A DNA stretch of 64,000 nucleotides, from assembly GCA_026008535.1 (NCBI GenBank), contig BRKX01000011.1, positions 43,384,183 through 43,448,182 of the forward strand, given 5' to 3'. Each line of letters opens with the position of its first letter. Within the stretch, counting starts at the first letter, position 1. Below are positions 47,831-60,002 of the stretch, piece after piece. This stretch comes from Perilla frutescens (lineage: Eukaryota > Streptophyta > Magnoliopsida > Lamiales > Lamiaceae). A program made the translations under genes and the position numbers. The notes under the pieces were generated by a model, which saw only the letters and a list, made by a program, of their open reading frames with translations, did not search any database and was not told where the DNA came from.

Positions 47831-48166
47831 AGTTGTACGCGTGGGGCCAATTTAGTCAAAGCAACCAATAGCGACAGAGATATGGTGACGTCGATCATCC
47901 GTGCGGTGGGCCCCACCTCACATCTTGTTTTTTTCTTGTGAAATTTCAAATTCACCCTTCTCTACTCTCTCTTCTGTCGCTGTCAAAATAAACCAGTGTC
48001 TTAATGCCCATCCGATCTTACGTGGACGGCCACGATTCATTTGAAGTTGGCTCGATTCTGCTGCTTGTCGTGATTCCATTGGCAAAACCAAACATCAAAA
48101 TATCGTCTCGCGAATATATCTCGCCCCAATTTAACTGCTTTTTTTTTTTTTTTCGATTTTTACAAA
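47831..48166 (+). other. GC-richer, promoter-like patch of unknown origin
   Basis: A G-box-like GGTGACGTCG, GGGCCCCACC and a CT-rich stretch precede an ATG at 48004. Its frame runs about 50 codons and then into a poly-T tract and the fold-back element. The predicted peptide has no domain I recognise. It could be the 5' end of a lost gene or another repeat. Confidence 0.3.
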
Positions 48167-48703
48167 TAAAACAATGGGAAAAGGATCAATTTTGATCTAA
48201 AATTATTTATCTAGGAGCACGTTGATTTATATTTATCTTTTTTATCTAAATTGATCTTACAATTATTTTAAAAGGTTCAATTTAATTCCTCTAATACTCC
48301 TTCACTAACGGACATTAATAAATTTCACTAACGAACTTTAACAATACCCGTTAAGACATATACTAACATACACTTTTCTCACATATTTTATTTTACACAT
48401 TAACACACACTTTTTACACATATATGAATTGAACACGAAATTTTCACCATTTTCACAAAGAAAATAAAACACATTTTCCTGCAACAATCCGGATATCAAA
48501 TTTACAATATTTTTCGAAAATATTCTCAACATTTCCAAATTCAACAACATAAAATTTACATTTGTATGATTTATTTAAGGGGTTAATGTTACACAGGTCA
48601 ATTCCACCAAACACAACCACTAAAATCCATAAGAATTTCATCCAATTCAAATCAATGTATGATTTGATTTCTGAATTCTCGAATTTCATTTTCTTAAATT
48701 CAC

Positions 48704-48833
<130 letters not shown>

Positions 48834-49200
48834 GGATCCAACTTTCAAAATTTGGTGATGTTTTCAAAAAATATTAGAAATTTGATATACGAATTTTTGC
48901 CGGGAAATGTGTTTTATTTCTTTGTAAAAATGGTGGAAATTTCGTGTTCAATTCATATGTGTATAAAAAGCGTGTGTTAATGTGCGAAATAATCTAAATG
49001 TGTGAGAAAAGTGTATATTCCAACGGATATTGTTAACGTCCGTTATTGAAATTTGTTAACATCCGTTAGTAAAGGAGCAATGGAGGAATCAAATTGAGCC
49101 TTTTGAAATAGTTGCAGGATCAAATTGGACCAAAAAGATAAACATGGATCAAAGTGTTCCTAGTCAAATAGCTATAGGATCAAAATGGACTTTGGCTCAT

Positions 49201-49442
49201 CCCCTTGGGGATGGCCTAGTGGCGGAGTGGTGTTATCATGAGGTCAAATGTCTCAAGTTCGAATTCCACCATCAACACCACTAGGTGTGAGTTTGTCACA
49301 CTGGGCTTGCCAAGTGTGGTTAACCTCCTTTTGCCAAGTGTGGTTAACCTCCCTTGTGTGATTTGCAGGCTATTACATAGAGGCGGATATTTATCAAATA
49401 CGCACCTCGGTAGCGACTGCGGGTTACCCTTGACAAAAAAAA
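49201..49442 (+). mobile_element. tRNA-derived SINE inserted in the fold-back arm
   Basis: Box-A-like TGGCCTAGTGG (about 49212) and box-B-like AGTTCGAATTCC (about 49257) mark a Pol III promoter. The body and A-tail follow. A 13-bp duplication with one mismatch flanks it (GACTTTGGCTCAT at 49188-49200, GACTTTGGCCCAT at 49443-49455). Same family as 12460-12779. An internal 25-bp stretch (TTGCCAAGTGTGGTTAACCT) is duplicated at 49309-49350. Confidence 0.88.
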
Positions 49443-49570
49443 GACTTTGGCCCATAAAACAATTGTATAATAATACATTAATTGACGAACAGTCAAATAT
49501 GTTGTCATTTTAGTCATCTTTATTTAATTCTTATTATTTTCAAATTTTAATACCAACCACTTGAATAATA

Positions 49571-49842
49571 CTCCCCTTACTTTACAATAACTAATGTTTT
49601 AGCCAATTAATTTTGTCTCAACTTATTTAATATTTTAGACTTTTTCACAGTCTTTCTCCAATTTTACCTCTATCAAAATACTATAAAATATCATATATGA
49701 AATTATTTCTAATGGATAAAATTTATTCTATGAAATTCAATAGAGGTGAAAGAGAGATGAGGGTATATTTGTATTATTATTTTTTTACTTCTTAAGTTTT
49801 ATTTTAAAAGCTAAAACATCAATTATTTTGAAATAGATAGAG
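49571..49842. mobile_element. Stowaway MITE
   Basis: The left end CTCCCCTTACTTTACAATAA pairs with the reverse complement of the right end (CTCTATCTATTTCAAAATAA), both continuing into ATGTTTTAGC. TA flanks both ends. Length is 272 bp. Confidence 0.8.
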
Positions 49843-49904
49843 TATATTTATCAATTAAACAAATAAATAGCATGCCTTTGAAAATTATGGATCTAAAAAT
49901 CTGC

Positions 49905-50500
49905 AATTAATTGTATTAGTTCGGAGCAGCGGCCAATCTGTGAAACAAAAATAGAAAATACTGTAAGAGCCAAAGACCGTCGGGGGATGACGATCGTTGG
50001 GCCTCTGACACTCAAGTCAGGAAAAGAAGAAGAGTAGAAAGAAATAAAATACGAAATAATTAAATAATTAAATAGCTTAATGACGGTAATCTCTAGCCAG
50101 AACATGACTAGAGATCAAGGGGAATGTCGTTCGATCCTGGAAGAACATAGGAAAAAAGCCTGGATATTGAATCGCCGGAGTTGAATCGACTCAAAAAATG
50201 GTGAGCTCGGTATTCTTAGGGTATGATGTGAAATTTGTGGGTATTTCAGCGTCATCGTCAAATGAGGAGGGATGTCTCATTTTATAGAGAGAGGTAGCGT
50301 CATGATTCACGTAAATTACAGGAGTGGTTGAGGCATGGTCTCATTCGTTTGATCACGTCAACTCTTCCAGGTAATGCGGATGGTTAATTCAAAGTAATTT
50401 AAATTACTCGATCTTTATGAGGTTGCTCGGTTAAATGACAACGTTCAACCCTCATGGACCAGCGTAGTGGGCTGACGAAAAATAGTCACTACAAAAATCA
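49905..50500 (-). mobile_element. Possible solo LTR fragment
   Basis: A GC-richer island in AT-rich DNA. The minus strand has a TATA-like CTCTCTATAAAATGAG (about 50280) in a layout like an LTR promoter. No matching second LTR or target duplication is seen. The short frame at 49893-50105 has no domain. Confidence 0.3.
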
Positions 50501-50517
50501 TACAATTATTAGGATTC

Positions 50518-50733
50518 TGTTATAAATATATTTATTATATATGGACATTATTTATTCCGTACTCTAGGGTTTAGTTTCTAACCCTATATATATCTTGTAA
50601 TATTGTGTAGATCAACACATCAATGAATAAAATATACCGATGGATAAAATCATCTTCTTCCCCCAATATTCTCTGTTCTTCTACTTATTGCTATTTACTT
50701 CTTGAGTAAGATTTTGGAGTTCGATTTACAACA
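50518..50733 (+). repeat. 5' LTR of the copia element
   Basis: 216 bp, the same length as the 3' LTR, with scattered substitutions (for example GGACATTATTTATTCCG against GGGCATTACTTGTTCCC). Confidence 0.9.
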
Positions 50734-52280
50734 CGTTATCAACACGAGTCTCTAACTGATTGAGTGAATATTGGTGGTATGCCCTAGGAAAGAATAGTGT
50801 CTTTCCTGTAACTTCAAAATTAAAATTATGATATCACGTTCGTTGATACGATGAATTATGTGATTTTCGAAAAAGCAATGAATTCCATAGTCTAAAGTTT
50901 AATTATATCAAATGAAATTCTTTAATCATCCAATACATATGTATGGTGGCAGTTTTGAACTTTGAATTGATAATCACGAATTGAAATTTAAAGACGGACT
51001 TGTGATGTTCTATTGCTTGTAAGTTTCGATTTTATTTACATCTGTTTCTTTGATTATGATTAAGCAATACTGAAAATTATTTTATTGTTTAATAGTTTGC
51101 TCTTGCACGTGAATATAGAAGTTGCTGTAAGTCATTGCATAATCACCATTTTGAATATATTTTTTATTCGTGAGTTTTATATTTTGGATATTACAACAGA
51201 TAATAATATCTACTCAAAATTATACCTAAGCCTGAATTTGGAAAATGAATATATTCTTATTTTAGCCATGTCCAATAGGCAATGATAATAATATCATTTT
51301 TTTCTTTCCCTTTTAAATCCAACTTTTGATCAATGAATGCCTACCTTAATTATTGAGACAATCATTGAAGGACTATTTCGATTAACAAACGTCAAACAAC
51401 ATTAGTTTGTAAATAATTTATATTCTTTTAGATCATGTATTAATAAGTATGATGAACAAAGTTCTTTAATTTATCATTTTTATTGTTGTTGGATTGGATA
51501 TTAGTGTTACACTTTATTACTTTTTTTATTATGGACAGAGTTATATGATCACATAGGCACTAAATCATAGTTTATGATATCACTATGAATTTTTCTTGAT
51601 AGTGCAAAAGATTTGATATCACTAAATTAAATCATAGTATACGTTCATTTTGTTCGTTTGTAAAAGGTTTGATTATATTATGTAACATAATTTATCTTGA
51701 CATTATTTGGAGAACATATATGCGCATTAGCATTTGTTTGGATTAATTTCTTGATATATTTGAACTTTGTTTTCTCCACTTTTAGTGGAATGTTTTAAAT
51801 TACCTAGAGATAAAATCATTAGCCCTTTGTCATCACCATATAAAACCAAACTTGAAAAAGAATATTATTTCTTCGAAAAATTATGCAATCCCTGCAGGAT
51901 CATTTAATTCAATTATTTTATTTATATTGCTCGAAAATAATATTTTTGAGAGGAAAGACTTATAAAGTTCTCCTAGAAATTGTTGACGTTGGATAATACT
52001 ATTTATTAGTTTAAAAGTTATGAAGCATAACTTGATTATGTCAATTTGCCAGCAGCAAATAAGACTAAATGGTGATGCCAATGCTTACTTGAGCATCATT
52101 CGATGATTTTGCAGATATGATATCACCTTTTTAGTTTAATATTTGTTAAATATTATATCTATCTCGATTTGAATATTACTCCAGTTGAGTTTTCAAAAGT
52201 TATCAAAGTTATATTATACCTTTATTTAACCAAATGATTTATGTTGCGATAAATAAAAAAAAAATTTAAAGACCCAAAAA

Positions 52281-53763
52281 TTTGAATTATGGCATGAGTG
52301 TTCGGGTCATCCCCTTTATATTAGTATGTGAATAACAAAAGAAATATTTTCCATCTACGAATTATTTCTATCACCACCAAAACGTACACCTATATTAGCT
52401 TTATGGAAAAATAAAAAGTATACTCCGTCACATTTGGCTTATCTAAAGTCAATAATTGGGATCAATTTATAAATTGGTACGTTAATTTTATAATTATTTA
52501 TCGTCATTAGGGGAGATATAATTGAAATAATGTCGATAAATTTTTGTTAAAAATTAATTGCACACACTACATGAACTGGAAGTTCAACGTATTATTAACT
52601 GCTAAAAGTTATCATAATGGAGTTATTATAATTACAAACAGTGTAAGTTCCATATATATTTAAATTACCCAACGGCAGAAGTGAGAGAGTTCATTGACAC
52701 TAGAAGCGAAAGCGTATTTGAATACAAAATCCGCGGAAAACAAAATCAAAGACATGCGATAACTCCTAGAACCTCCTGAAGAGGATCGTCTTGAAGATGA
52801 AAATCTCAGTACATTTGCACGTGCACCAAATAATATTAATATTGAGATTGCGGAACAACCAGATCGAAATATTATGGGAATGACAATGATCTGGTTAATA
52901 ATAATATTAAAGGTACCGTGTATTTTATAAATATGGGAGAAACCTGAAGCATATATATCATAGTTGTCGACAACATATTTGCCTCTACAATTGCTTGTAT
53001 AATGATAATTTGGATCCAAAACTTAAGATGAAAGCAGATTGCCAGAAGCATTCTGATTATGTAAAATAAAAAATAGTAATTGAGGTAAAGTTCAACCCGC
53101 GAAGCAATTGTTGTCCCAGTAGGACACAAATAAGCATTTCTATGAATGAGAAATGACAAAATTAATAAGGTGGTGAGACATACAAAGGTTGTACCTCATG
53201 AGTTTACGCAGAGACCCATGTTTAATATATTATATTCTCCTATTAATAATGACATTATGTTCCGCTACATAAAATAAATGGCAGTAATTTTAGTATTTGA
53301 TATGTAATTAATGGACGTTGTGATTGCATATTTATATGTGTCATTGAACGATAATATTTATATGAAAATCATGATGGATTTAAAATTTCTTGTATAACAT
53401 CGCAGCATTTATGGTGAGAAAAAGTTAACTCATGCTTAAAGATGAGTATTTGAAATACAAGATTTGGATATTTCTTGTATAACATCGCAACATTTATGGT
53501 GAGAAAAAGTTAACTCATGCTTAAAGATGAGTATTTGAAATACAAGACTTGGATAATACTAAGTATTGTCTCGACCTGCAGATCAAGAATCATCCGATGT
53601 GATTTTATACACCAGTCAACCTACCTGAAAAATGTTTTTTATATTTTATTTATGAATAATTTTATTTAATACACCAATAATTGTTAGATCACTTGAAGTG
53701 AATGCGTATTTATTTAAACTCAAAAATGATAATGAGGATACTTTGTGACCAGAAGTTCCTTAC
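52281..53763 (+). pseudogene. Remnants of copia gag-pol
   Basis: Two short patches are recognisable. At 52281-52313 the reading FELWHECSGHP resembles the GAG-pre-integrase motif (LWH..LGH). At about 53725-53763 the reading NDNEDTL, stop, PEVPY resembles the DNEDILGPEVPY segment at the end of copia RT. Everything between is broken by stops and shifts. No functional protein is possible. Confidence 0.65.
53385..53554. repeat. 85-bp tandem duplication inside the copia element
   Basis: Copies 53385-53469 and 53470-53554 begin ATTTCTTGTATAACATCGCA and differ at two positions (GCAGC/GCAAC and GATTT/GACTT). Confidence 0.95.
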
Positions 53764-54469
53764 AATATTTTATCTTCCAAGATTACCTGTCCAGGTAATG
53801 TATTCATAAATAGCTTGCTAGCAAGATTTAGTATTTTTCTACAATGAAACACTAGCATGTCGATTATTATATCCTCCATTATTTTTAAATTATAAATATT
53901 ATTTATTGAAATAAACAATGACATGACATTGGTGGACTATTCAAATATGACTATATGTAGGATCCCCATATTGTTATATTTGAGATTGATTTTATTTTAT
54001 TTTTATGTGTAGCGCGGCGAATGATATTATTCTCGATTGTCTATTTAAAGATAATGTATTTTGTGTTGCACATATGAATAGTGGGTGAGTTAAATGTTAC
54101 CTAACATAATACAAATTATTTTCTTTTGCCCACATAAACTCTAGAAGAGTTGTGAAATTTAAAGTTCGCTCAAATGATTGTAGTTTTGAGGGGAAGCAAT
54201 AATTTTCAAAATGATATAGAAGATTAGGCCCTGAAGGTCAGACCATGTAGGTCTATATTATGCCGTGATGTCTAATGGTTGTACTCTTTTTTTCCTTACT
54301 AAGTTTTTTTCCATAGGATTTTATCGGTGAAGGTTTTAATGAGGCAACTAATGCAACACATATAAACGTATGCCATGTATTCTTTTCCTCAATTGATTTT
54401 TTCCCACTGGGTTTTTCAGTGAGGTTTTTAACGAGGTATGGACATCATGTCGTAATGTCCAAGGGAGAG

Positions 54470-54685
54470 TGTTATAAATATATTTATTATATATGGGCAT
54501 TACTTGTTCCCTACTCTAGGGTTTAGTTTCTAACCCTATATATATCTTGTAATATTGTGTAGATCAACACATCAATGAATAAAATACACCGATGGATAAA
54601 ATCATCTTCTTCCCCCAATATTCTCTGTTCTTCTACTTTCTGTTATTTACTTCTTGAGTATGATTTTGGAGTTCGATTTACAACA
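54470..54685 (+). repeat. 3' LTR of the copia element
   Basis: 216 bp, preceded by the purine tract and followed by GATTC. Confidence 0.9.
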
Positions 54686-54689
54686 GATT

Positions 54690-55454
54690 CAATGTTTTTG
54701 AAATTTTATTTTAAAAATTAAAACATCAATTATGTTGAAACAAAGAGTTTTATCAATTAAACAAATAAGTAGAGCACGTCTGAAAATCGTATAATTATTA
54801 GGATTAAATATTATTTAAATCATGAATTTTGCACATTTTTTGACTTTTAACATGAGCTTTAAACTGTGCCACAAAAAAAAAAAAAAACCTTAATTTTACA
54901 AATTTAACATCAATTTTAATTCTGACAAAATTATAACTGACATGGATGATGTAAAAATACACATCAACCACTAAAAACAAGTTATTTTAGATTAACACAT
55001 ACACTTGCATGCATAAGGTGTATATAAGCCTTATTTCAGATGGATCATCCAAATTCGTGGATCAATCCATTTTGATCCGGGCCAACGCGGGTCAACCTGC
55101 CAAAAAAAAAACTCGGCAAATTCAGTATCATCAGTAATACTAAAAAGTATCACTCAAAATTCAAAAAATATCACATGTATCCTTACAAAATAAGGAGTCT
55201 GCTAGTTATCTTATACTAATTTGTTTAATTCAAATTGTGATTTTTTTCAATATTGTTAATGTTTAGAGGGTTTTTTAATATTTTTTTGGGTTTTTTTTTT
55301 TTGTATTTTTTAAGATTTTTTTAGGGTTTTTTCTTAGGGGGTTTATTTTATTTTTTAGGGTTTATTAATTCCATTTTATGGTATAAATTTATATTTATTT
55401 CAAACAAATTAAATCAAGTCGCTTTAATTTTAGGATTTACTAATTTTATTTTAG

Positions 55455-55501
<47 letters not shown>

Positions 55502-57439
55502 GAGTTGGTGCACACCACTTCAGCTCTTAGGTTAATTGCTTTAAAATAATGAACTTCACAAGTTTTTATTTGTTTTGAAAATCGCAATCAATGTAAAATT
55601 TACAAAAGTTGTTAAATTTATATTTATGGTGGCGCGATTTAAATTTCAGGTTGAAAAAAAAAATGTAAAGCTCATCATTTTAAAAACATTTAACCATATT
55701 TATTATGTAATATTTAACCATAACTATTAGTATGTAAAATGATTGCCATGTAGTTTCAAAAACTCAAGAGGAACCTTTTTTAGATAACTTTTCAAATGAA
55801 ATCTCAATTCCCTTTCGATTTGAAACATACATCATATATTTAAAATAAAATAAAATGTATGTTTTGTCCAATTTTTTTGTTAGTTAAAAAGAAATTGGAC
55901 AATATTTTTTTCCGGTTGTCATGCGTTTAAGATATCATTTTCCACTTCTTAATTCTTATATATATATATATATTGAGAGAGAGAGAGAGATAGACTCTCT
56001 TAAATGTATGTATTGAAGAAATAACATTTTCTTAATGTTTATTTTTGGAGAGAGAAGAAATAACATTTATTGAAATGGATCGAAAAAACTCAATTTGTGG
56101 CACAAAATCAGCTGTCTTGGGCTTGTCTAAAAGTAATACATCTAATTGTTTTCTGATGCATATCAGATTGTATAATTGCAAACAAAACTTAGCTATTGCC
56201 AATTAAACTATGGCATCTAATTGTAATTACAAAGAAAATTTTCTTGTTAGCTCTTCTAGTTTTGAAAGCATGGGTAACCACTCTTGATCAAAGCCTCAGT
56301 TTAGCTATTACGGCTTATTTAAGTAACAGTTAATAATATGCAGAAAAGTGATCCCAAGAATAATGAAATTTAACACGCCAATCTCAGATATTGCGTTTTA
56401 TCTTAATGAGAAACATAGTATTCAAGTGCAATGCCTGCACATACATAATATGATTATCAATTTATACATTTTTCATGTCTCATTGCCTTCAAGAATTCAC
56501 CTAAGTTTACATGATGATGATCCCCGTTCATTCTTTAAGAATGCAGCTGGAGAAAACTACATATATGTATCCCTCGTCCCCATGTATCCTGCATGCATCA
56601 AAAGGAAATAGAATGAGCACCTTAAGTTGTGTCCTGCATGAAAATAAAATAACTGTGTAATGCTAATTTGCTCGACTAATAATTTAGCAACTTAGTCAGC
56701 AATCGCCATAGAATTTCAGCATGCAGTGAGTTTTTAGTTTGAAGTTGATAGCTTCCCAAATCGTGTGATTATGAAAGAACATAAATTTAATAATTAGCTT
56801 GGTTACACTAGTTAAACTCTCACTTGAAGAGTGTTGAAGGATAACTACAAAAAGGCACAATGCCTCAGAGAGCATTTCTGCCCATGGGTGGCATTCAGCG
56901 GGCCTTGATTCGGAGAGGGAAAAAATGGAGACAATAGTAAAGTGAAACCTGGCGTCTACCCACATGGGTCATTTGTGTTCTAAAGAAGTCAATATAGAAC
57001 TCATTTGGCATTGGACAGCATTGGACATGCCCATGCATGTGGGATTCAATTATCCAAACAGAGGCAGAATGATGCCGTGTGGTAGAGGACATATGAGATT
57101 GTTAGCGAGCCAAAATTATTGAATTTCATACAGATCAGCCGCACCTTTTAAGCACAAATAAAGGGCAAATATTACACCACTTAGCCAAAAGTTAGGAAGT
57201 AGAGGAAGCGTATTAAAATGATATCCAGAGGGACCAATTTCATATGGACCTTACAACCTTACAAGTAGAATCATGCAATTCAATCCTTCAATAATCCTAT
57301 TCATCTTCTCGGTGAACAACTTGAAGGTAGGTGAGTATTATATGAAACTGTCAGTGCTGGTCTGATTTACATTACGAGCCATAAACAGCACGCTACTCAT
57401 TCCTCCCAACTCAGGCAAGCCACATGAAACTTCTAACCT
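54690..57439. other. Gene-free stretch between the copia element and the UBL5 block
   Basis: 54700-54805 resembles 49795-49890 (ATTAAAACATCAATTAT, TATCAATTAAACAAATAAGT). A (TA)n run lies at 55457-55494. From about 56050 base composition is closer to that of genes. The frames at 56348-56611 (+) and 56696-57092 (-) show no recognisable domain, so I do not call a gene. A non-coding transcript or UTR is possible. Confidence 0.5.
55457..55494. repeat. (TA)n microsatellite
   Basis: Perfect TA run of about 38 bp. Confidence 0.95.
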
Positions 57440-57447
57440 GTGATACC

Positions 57448-57643
57448 CAGGGGCGGAACTGGGGGAGCCAGCAGGAGCCTCGCCCGCACCCAACCCCTCC
57501 CCCCCCCAAAAAAAAAAGAAACACCCAACCCCCAAAAAATAAAAAAATTACATGTAATTTAAAATATATATATATATAGTATATAGTATTGTTAGTGAAG
57601 AATAATTCGGCCTCCCCAATGAAAAATTTATGGCTCCGCCCTG
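57448..57643. mobile_element. hAT-type MITE (196 bp)
   Basis: The left terminus CAGGGGCGGAACTGGGGGAG pairs with the reverse complement of the right terminus (CAGGGCGGAGCC). A perfect 8-bp duplication GTGATACC flanks it (57440-57447 and 57644-57651). Confidence 0.9.
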
Positions 57644-57651
57644 GTGATACC

Positions 57652-58141
57652 CCTAATTACCTAGAACTTTATGCAACTCTAGGGATAAACCCCTGACAAA
57701 TGCCAGGTACGACTCTTCTAATCAATTCGACTGAACTTGGCAGTACAAATACATAGTTTCAGAAAATAGGCCCAACAAATCCTTGAATTACACATTGCAT
57801 GCATCAGTAAAATAAAAAATTAACCCAATCTAAGGTCTTCAAATTCCCAAAAGAGCACCGTTACGGTACATGACAACATAAACCCTACATAGATCGGTCA
57901 AAAATCTCCACAAATTACTTACTCCAAACACCCAATTCCAAATACTAGGGCTCTACCAGGTGCAGCATTTGATATTCACACACACAAGGACAGTAGATAC
58001 TACACCTGGTAAATTATGCCAGGTTTAGCAACACAATCAGGCAATCAAATAGCATTGAAATTGTCAATCCAATCAACATACAACGAAGGAATAAAAAAAG
58101 CAACAACGGAGAGAGAGAGAGAAGTACCGGAGCGAGGGGAA
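57652..58141 (-). other. Downstream region of UBL5, probable 3' UTR
   Basis: Fourteen bases after the UBL5 stop a donor-like GGTACTTCTCTCTC appears on the minus strand, so a 3' UTR intron is possible. No other coding region is supported. Confidence 0.4.
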
Positions 58142-58154
58142 CTAGTTGTAGTAA

Positions 58155-58190
<36 letters not shown>

Positions 58191-58363
58191 TTGAGGGTGA
58201 TGTGATCCTTGTAGATGTTGTACCATTTCTGAATCCTGATCTTGTCGGCGCGCGTCCCCGTCTGCGCCGCCACCAGCTTCTTCAGGTCTCCGATGGTGTC
58301 GTCGTCGTTGCACTTCACCCGAACCTTCTTCCCCAGCCGATCGTTCAGCACCACCTCAATCAT
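58142..58363 (-). CDS. UBL5: Ubiquitin-like protein 5 (UBL5/Hub1)
   Basis: A 73-residue ubiquitin-fold protein that binds spliceosome components non-covalently and supports pre-mRNA splicing in the nucleus. The whole protein is in one exon, beginning MIEVVLNDRLGKKVRVKCND and ending GLELYYN, exactly the family length. The C-terminus is the usual Tyr-Tyr-Xaa instead of the Gly-Gly of conjugated ubiquitins. I chose the ATG at 58361-58363 because it gives the conserved start; an in-frame ATG 87 nt upstream would add residues not seen in the family. The short 5' leader contains a telo-box. The overlapping plus-strand frames at 58016-58567 are antisense shadows. Confidence 0.97.
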
Positions 58364-58383
58364 TTTTCCTTTTACAAAATTGC

Positions 58384-58391
58384 AAACCCTA
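58384..58391. promoter_or_regulatory. Telo-box in the UBL5 5' region
   Basis: AAACCCTA on the plus strand, 20 bp upstream of the UBL5 start. Such telo-boxes are common near the start of plant housekeeping and translation genes. An AATAAATAGG TATA-like sequence lies about 20 bp further upstream. Confidence 0.5.
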
Positions 58392-58959
58392 CAATTTCTG
58401 CTCTTCCTATTTATTCTAATTCCCACGCGGGATTGGAATCTCATGCGCAACCCACCATATTTGGTTCCTATCCGTTCCGAGGGTATTTTTGTTCTTTCGC
58501 CTCATCAACTTTCAAAAGTTTCCTATTTTTAAATGTTTGGGAGGAAATTGAAAATAACCAAATTTAGAATACTAAATTTTTTTCAAACCAAGGTTTTTGA
58601 TATCTTCTTTTCTAACTAAATACAAGATCAAATGACTATCATGTCCTCAAATTATCATCTTTATATTTATTCCTAGAATGCCACTTTCAGGATCAAACAG
58701 AAATAGTTTATTACGACTATATCAGGCCCCATCATGCTTCCGTAAATCAAATGCATAATACTATACGCCAGATTCATACCTTTTTGACCGGAATGTTGTC
58801 GGGTATTTTCGTCGGGACTTTTACGGCCTCGCCAACCACATGATCGCAACCTATGGTTTCCAGCGACAAACTCCTTCAGCAGCACACAGCGCAACCCACG
58901 TTCGTTTCCTACACTGGATGTAGAGTAATCTTCTGGTATATAGTAAATATATATGATGA

Positions 58960-60002
58960 ACACAAGGGATGAGCAAAAGCCTGAATTTTATTTATGAATA
59001 ATAATACATTTATTATAAATAAGTAAATCTCCTTTAGGAAGGAGACAAACTTGTTTAGCTACTCATAGTAGCTTTGTTTCTCGCAACTCTCATACACTAT
59101 TTGCACTCAAAGCTATTACAATGTTTGAAGAAAACTTAGAAAATAATTGATCCCCTTTGCTTCCTTCAGTTTCTCGTTTTATAGAAGGGGAATCATTCTA
59201 CTTCACCAACTCCATTATTTAGCTCCGCAATTCACGTGAGTGACCCCTTCTGCCGACATTCTCTTTTGAATTAATGGTCGGGCTCGGTTCCTTTATCCTC
59301 AAGTGAAAGTGGTTGTGGGTGGAGGTACCCACAAATAATGACACCATGTGCCTCTTGTGTTGGACCACTCAGCCTTTGTCGTTTGGTGCTAGTGGCTTCT
59401 TCTTTTGAGTCACATGTTCTGGGATCACATGTCTCCATCTTCCCTTGTCGGGAAACTACTTTTTTGGTGGGGCTCTTGGCATCTTTGCTTTCGGCATCTG
59501 ATGCTCATCCTCACCAGCTCACCTTCGTTCCATCCTTGGACGAAGGAACCCTTTGCCGAATTCTGGCTCCTTCTGGTTCTGACAGTTTGAACATATGCGA
59601 TCGTTCCATTGTCCGAAATGGGCCATATTGCAATACTTACGATGAGTTTCTTTACTCATAGCAAGCTTGCTTTCCCATATCAGGGACCTCTTCTTTTCGA
59701 GCAAGTCCTCTGCAAATCTCGTCGTTCTCCCTGTCATGGTGTTTAACAGGAATGACCCATTCGCTGAATTGTGGAAAAACTTGAATGGGAACTTGACTTT
59801 GTCCATCTTTGTAAGACAGACCCACAAACCCCATGCTCGCCTGGTAGTGATTTGATCTTCTGTGATCGCGGCGATTAAAGGGACGTCCTCTGATGAGGTT
59901 CTAATATTACCCCATCCTCTGGAATCTGACCTTCTCAATTTAATGTAGTGAAAGCCTCATGATTCCCCTTTCCTGCTGGTTTTGGAGCAGCACTGATACC
60001 AT
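58960..60002 (-). mobile_element. Remnant of an LTR retrotransposon
   Basis: On the minus strand a primer-binding-site-like TGGTATCAGTGC (59990-60001) is followed by a 140-codon frame (59938-59519). That frame contains FPFKFFHNSANGSF and a CSNCQNQ pair of cysteines but no domain I can name. Further on is a promoter-like CCCTTCTATAAAACGAG (about 59180) and LTR-like sequence to about 58960. No 5' LTR is seen. The overall order fits a truncated element, but each part alone is weak. Confidence 0.4.

Larger units (their letters stand above)
50518..54685 (+). mobile_element. Degenerate Ty1/copia retrotransposon
   Basis: Two 216-bp LTRs (50518-50733 and 54470-54685) begin TGTTATAAATATATTTATTA and end TTTACAACA, with about seven differences between them. 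A perfect 5-bp duplication GATTC flanks the element (50513-50517, 54686-54690). A primer-binding-site-like CGTTATCAACACGAG follows the left LTR and a purine tract AAGGGAGAG precedes the right LTR. The 3.7-kb interior is shorter than a complete copia interior and heavily mutated. Confidence 0.9.

Noticed and set aside
49204..49270. tRNA-like sequence with A and B boxes
   Set aside because: It is the head of a SINE: the same body and A-tail recur at 12563-12779 and it has a 13-bp target duplication. No tRNA cloverleaf was established.
56348..57092. Possible small genes at 56348-56611 (+) and 56696-57092 (-)
   Set aside because: No domain, no homologous pattern recognised and no splice context; insufficient to call a gene.
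58016..58567. 183-codon plus-strand frame across UBL5
   Set aside because: It is antisense to UBL5 and its flanks, with no family resemblance, while UBL5 is a full-length match to a conserved family.
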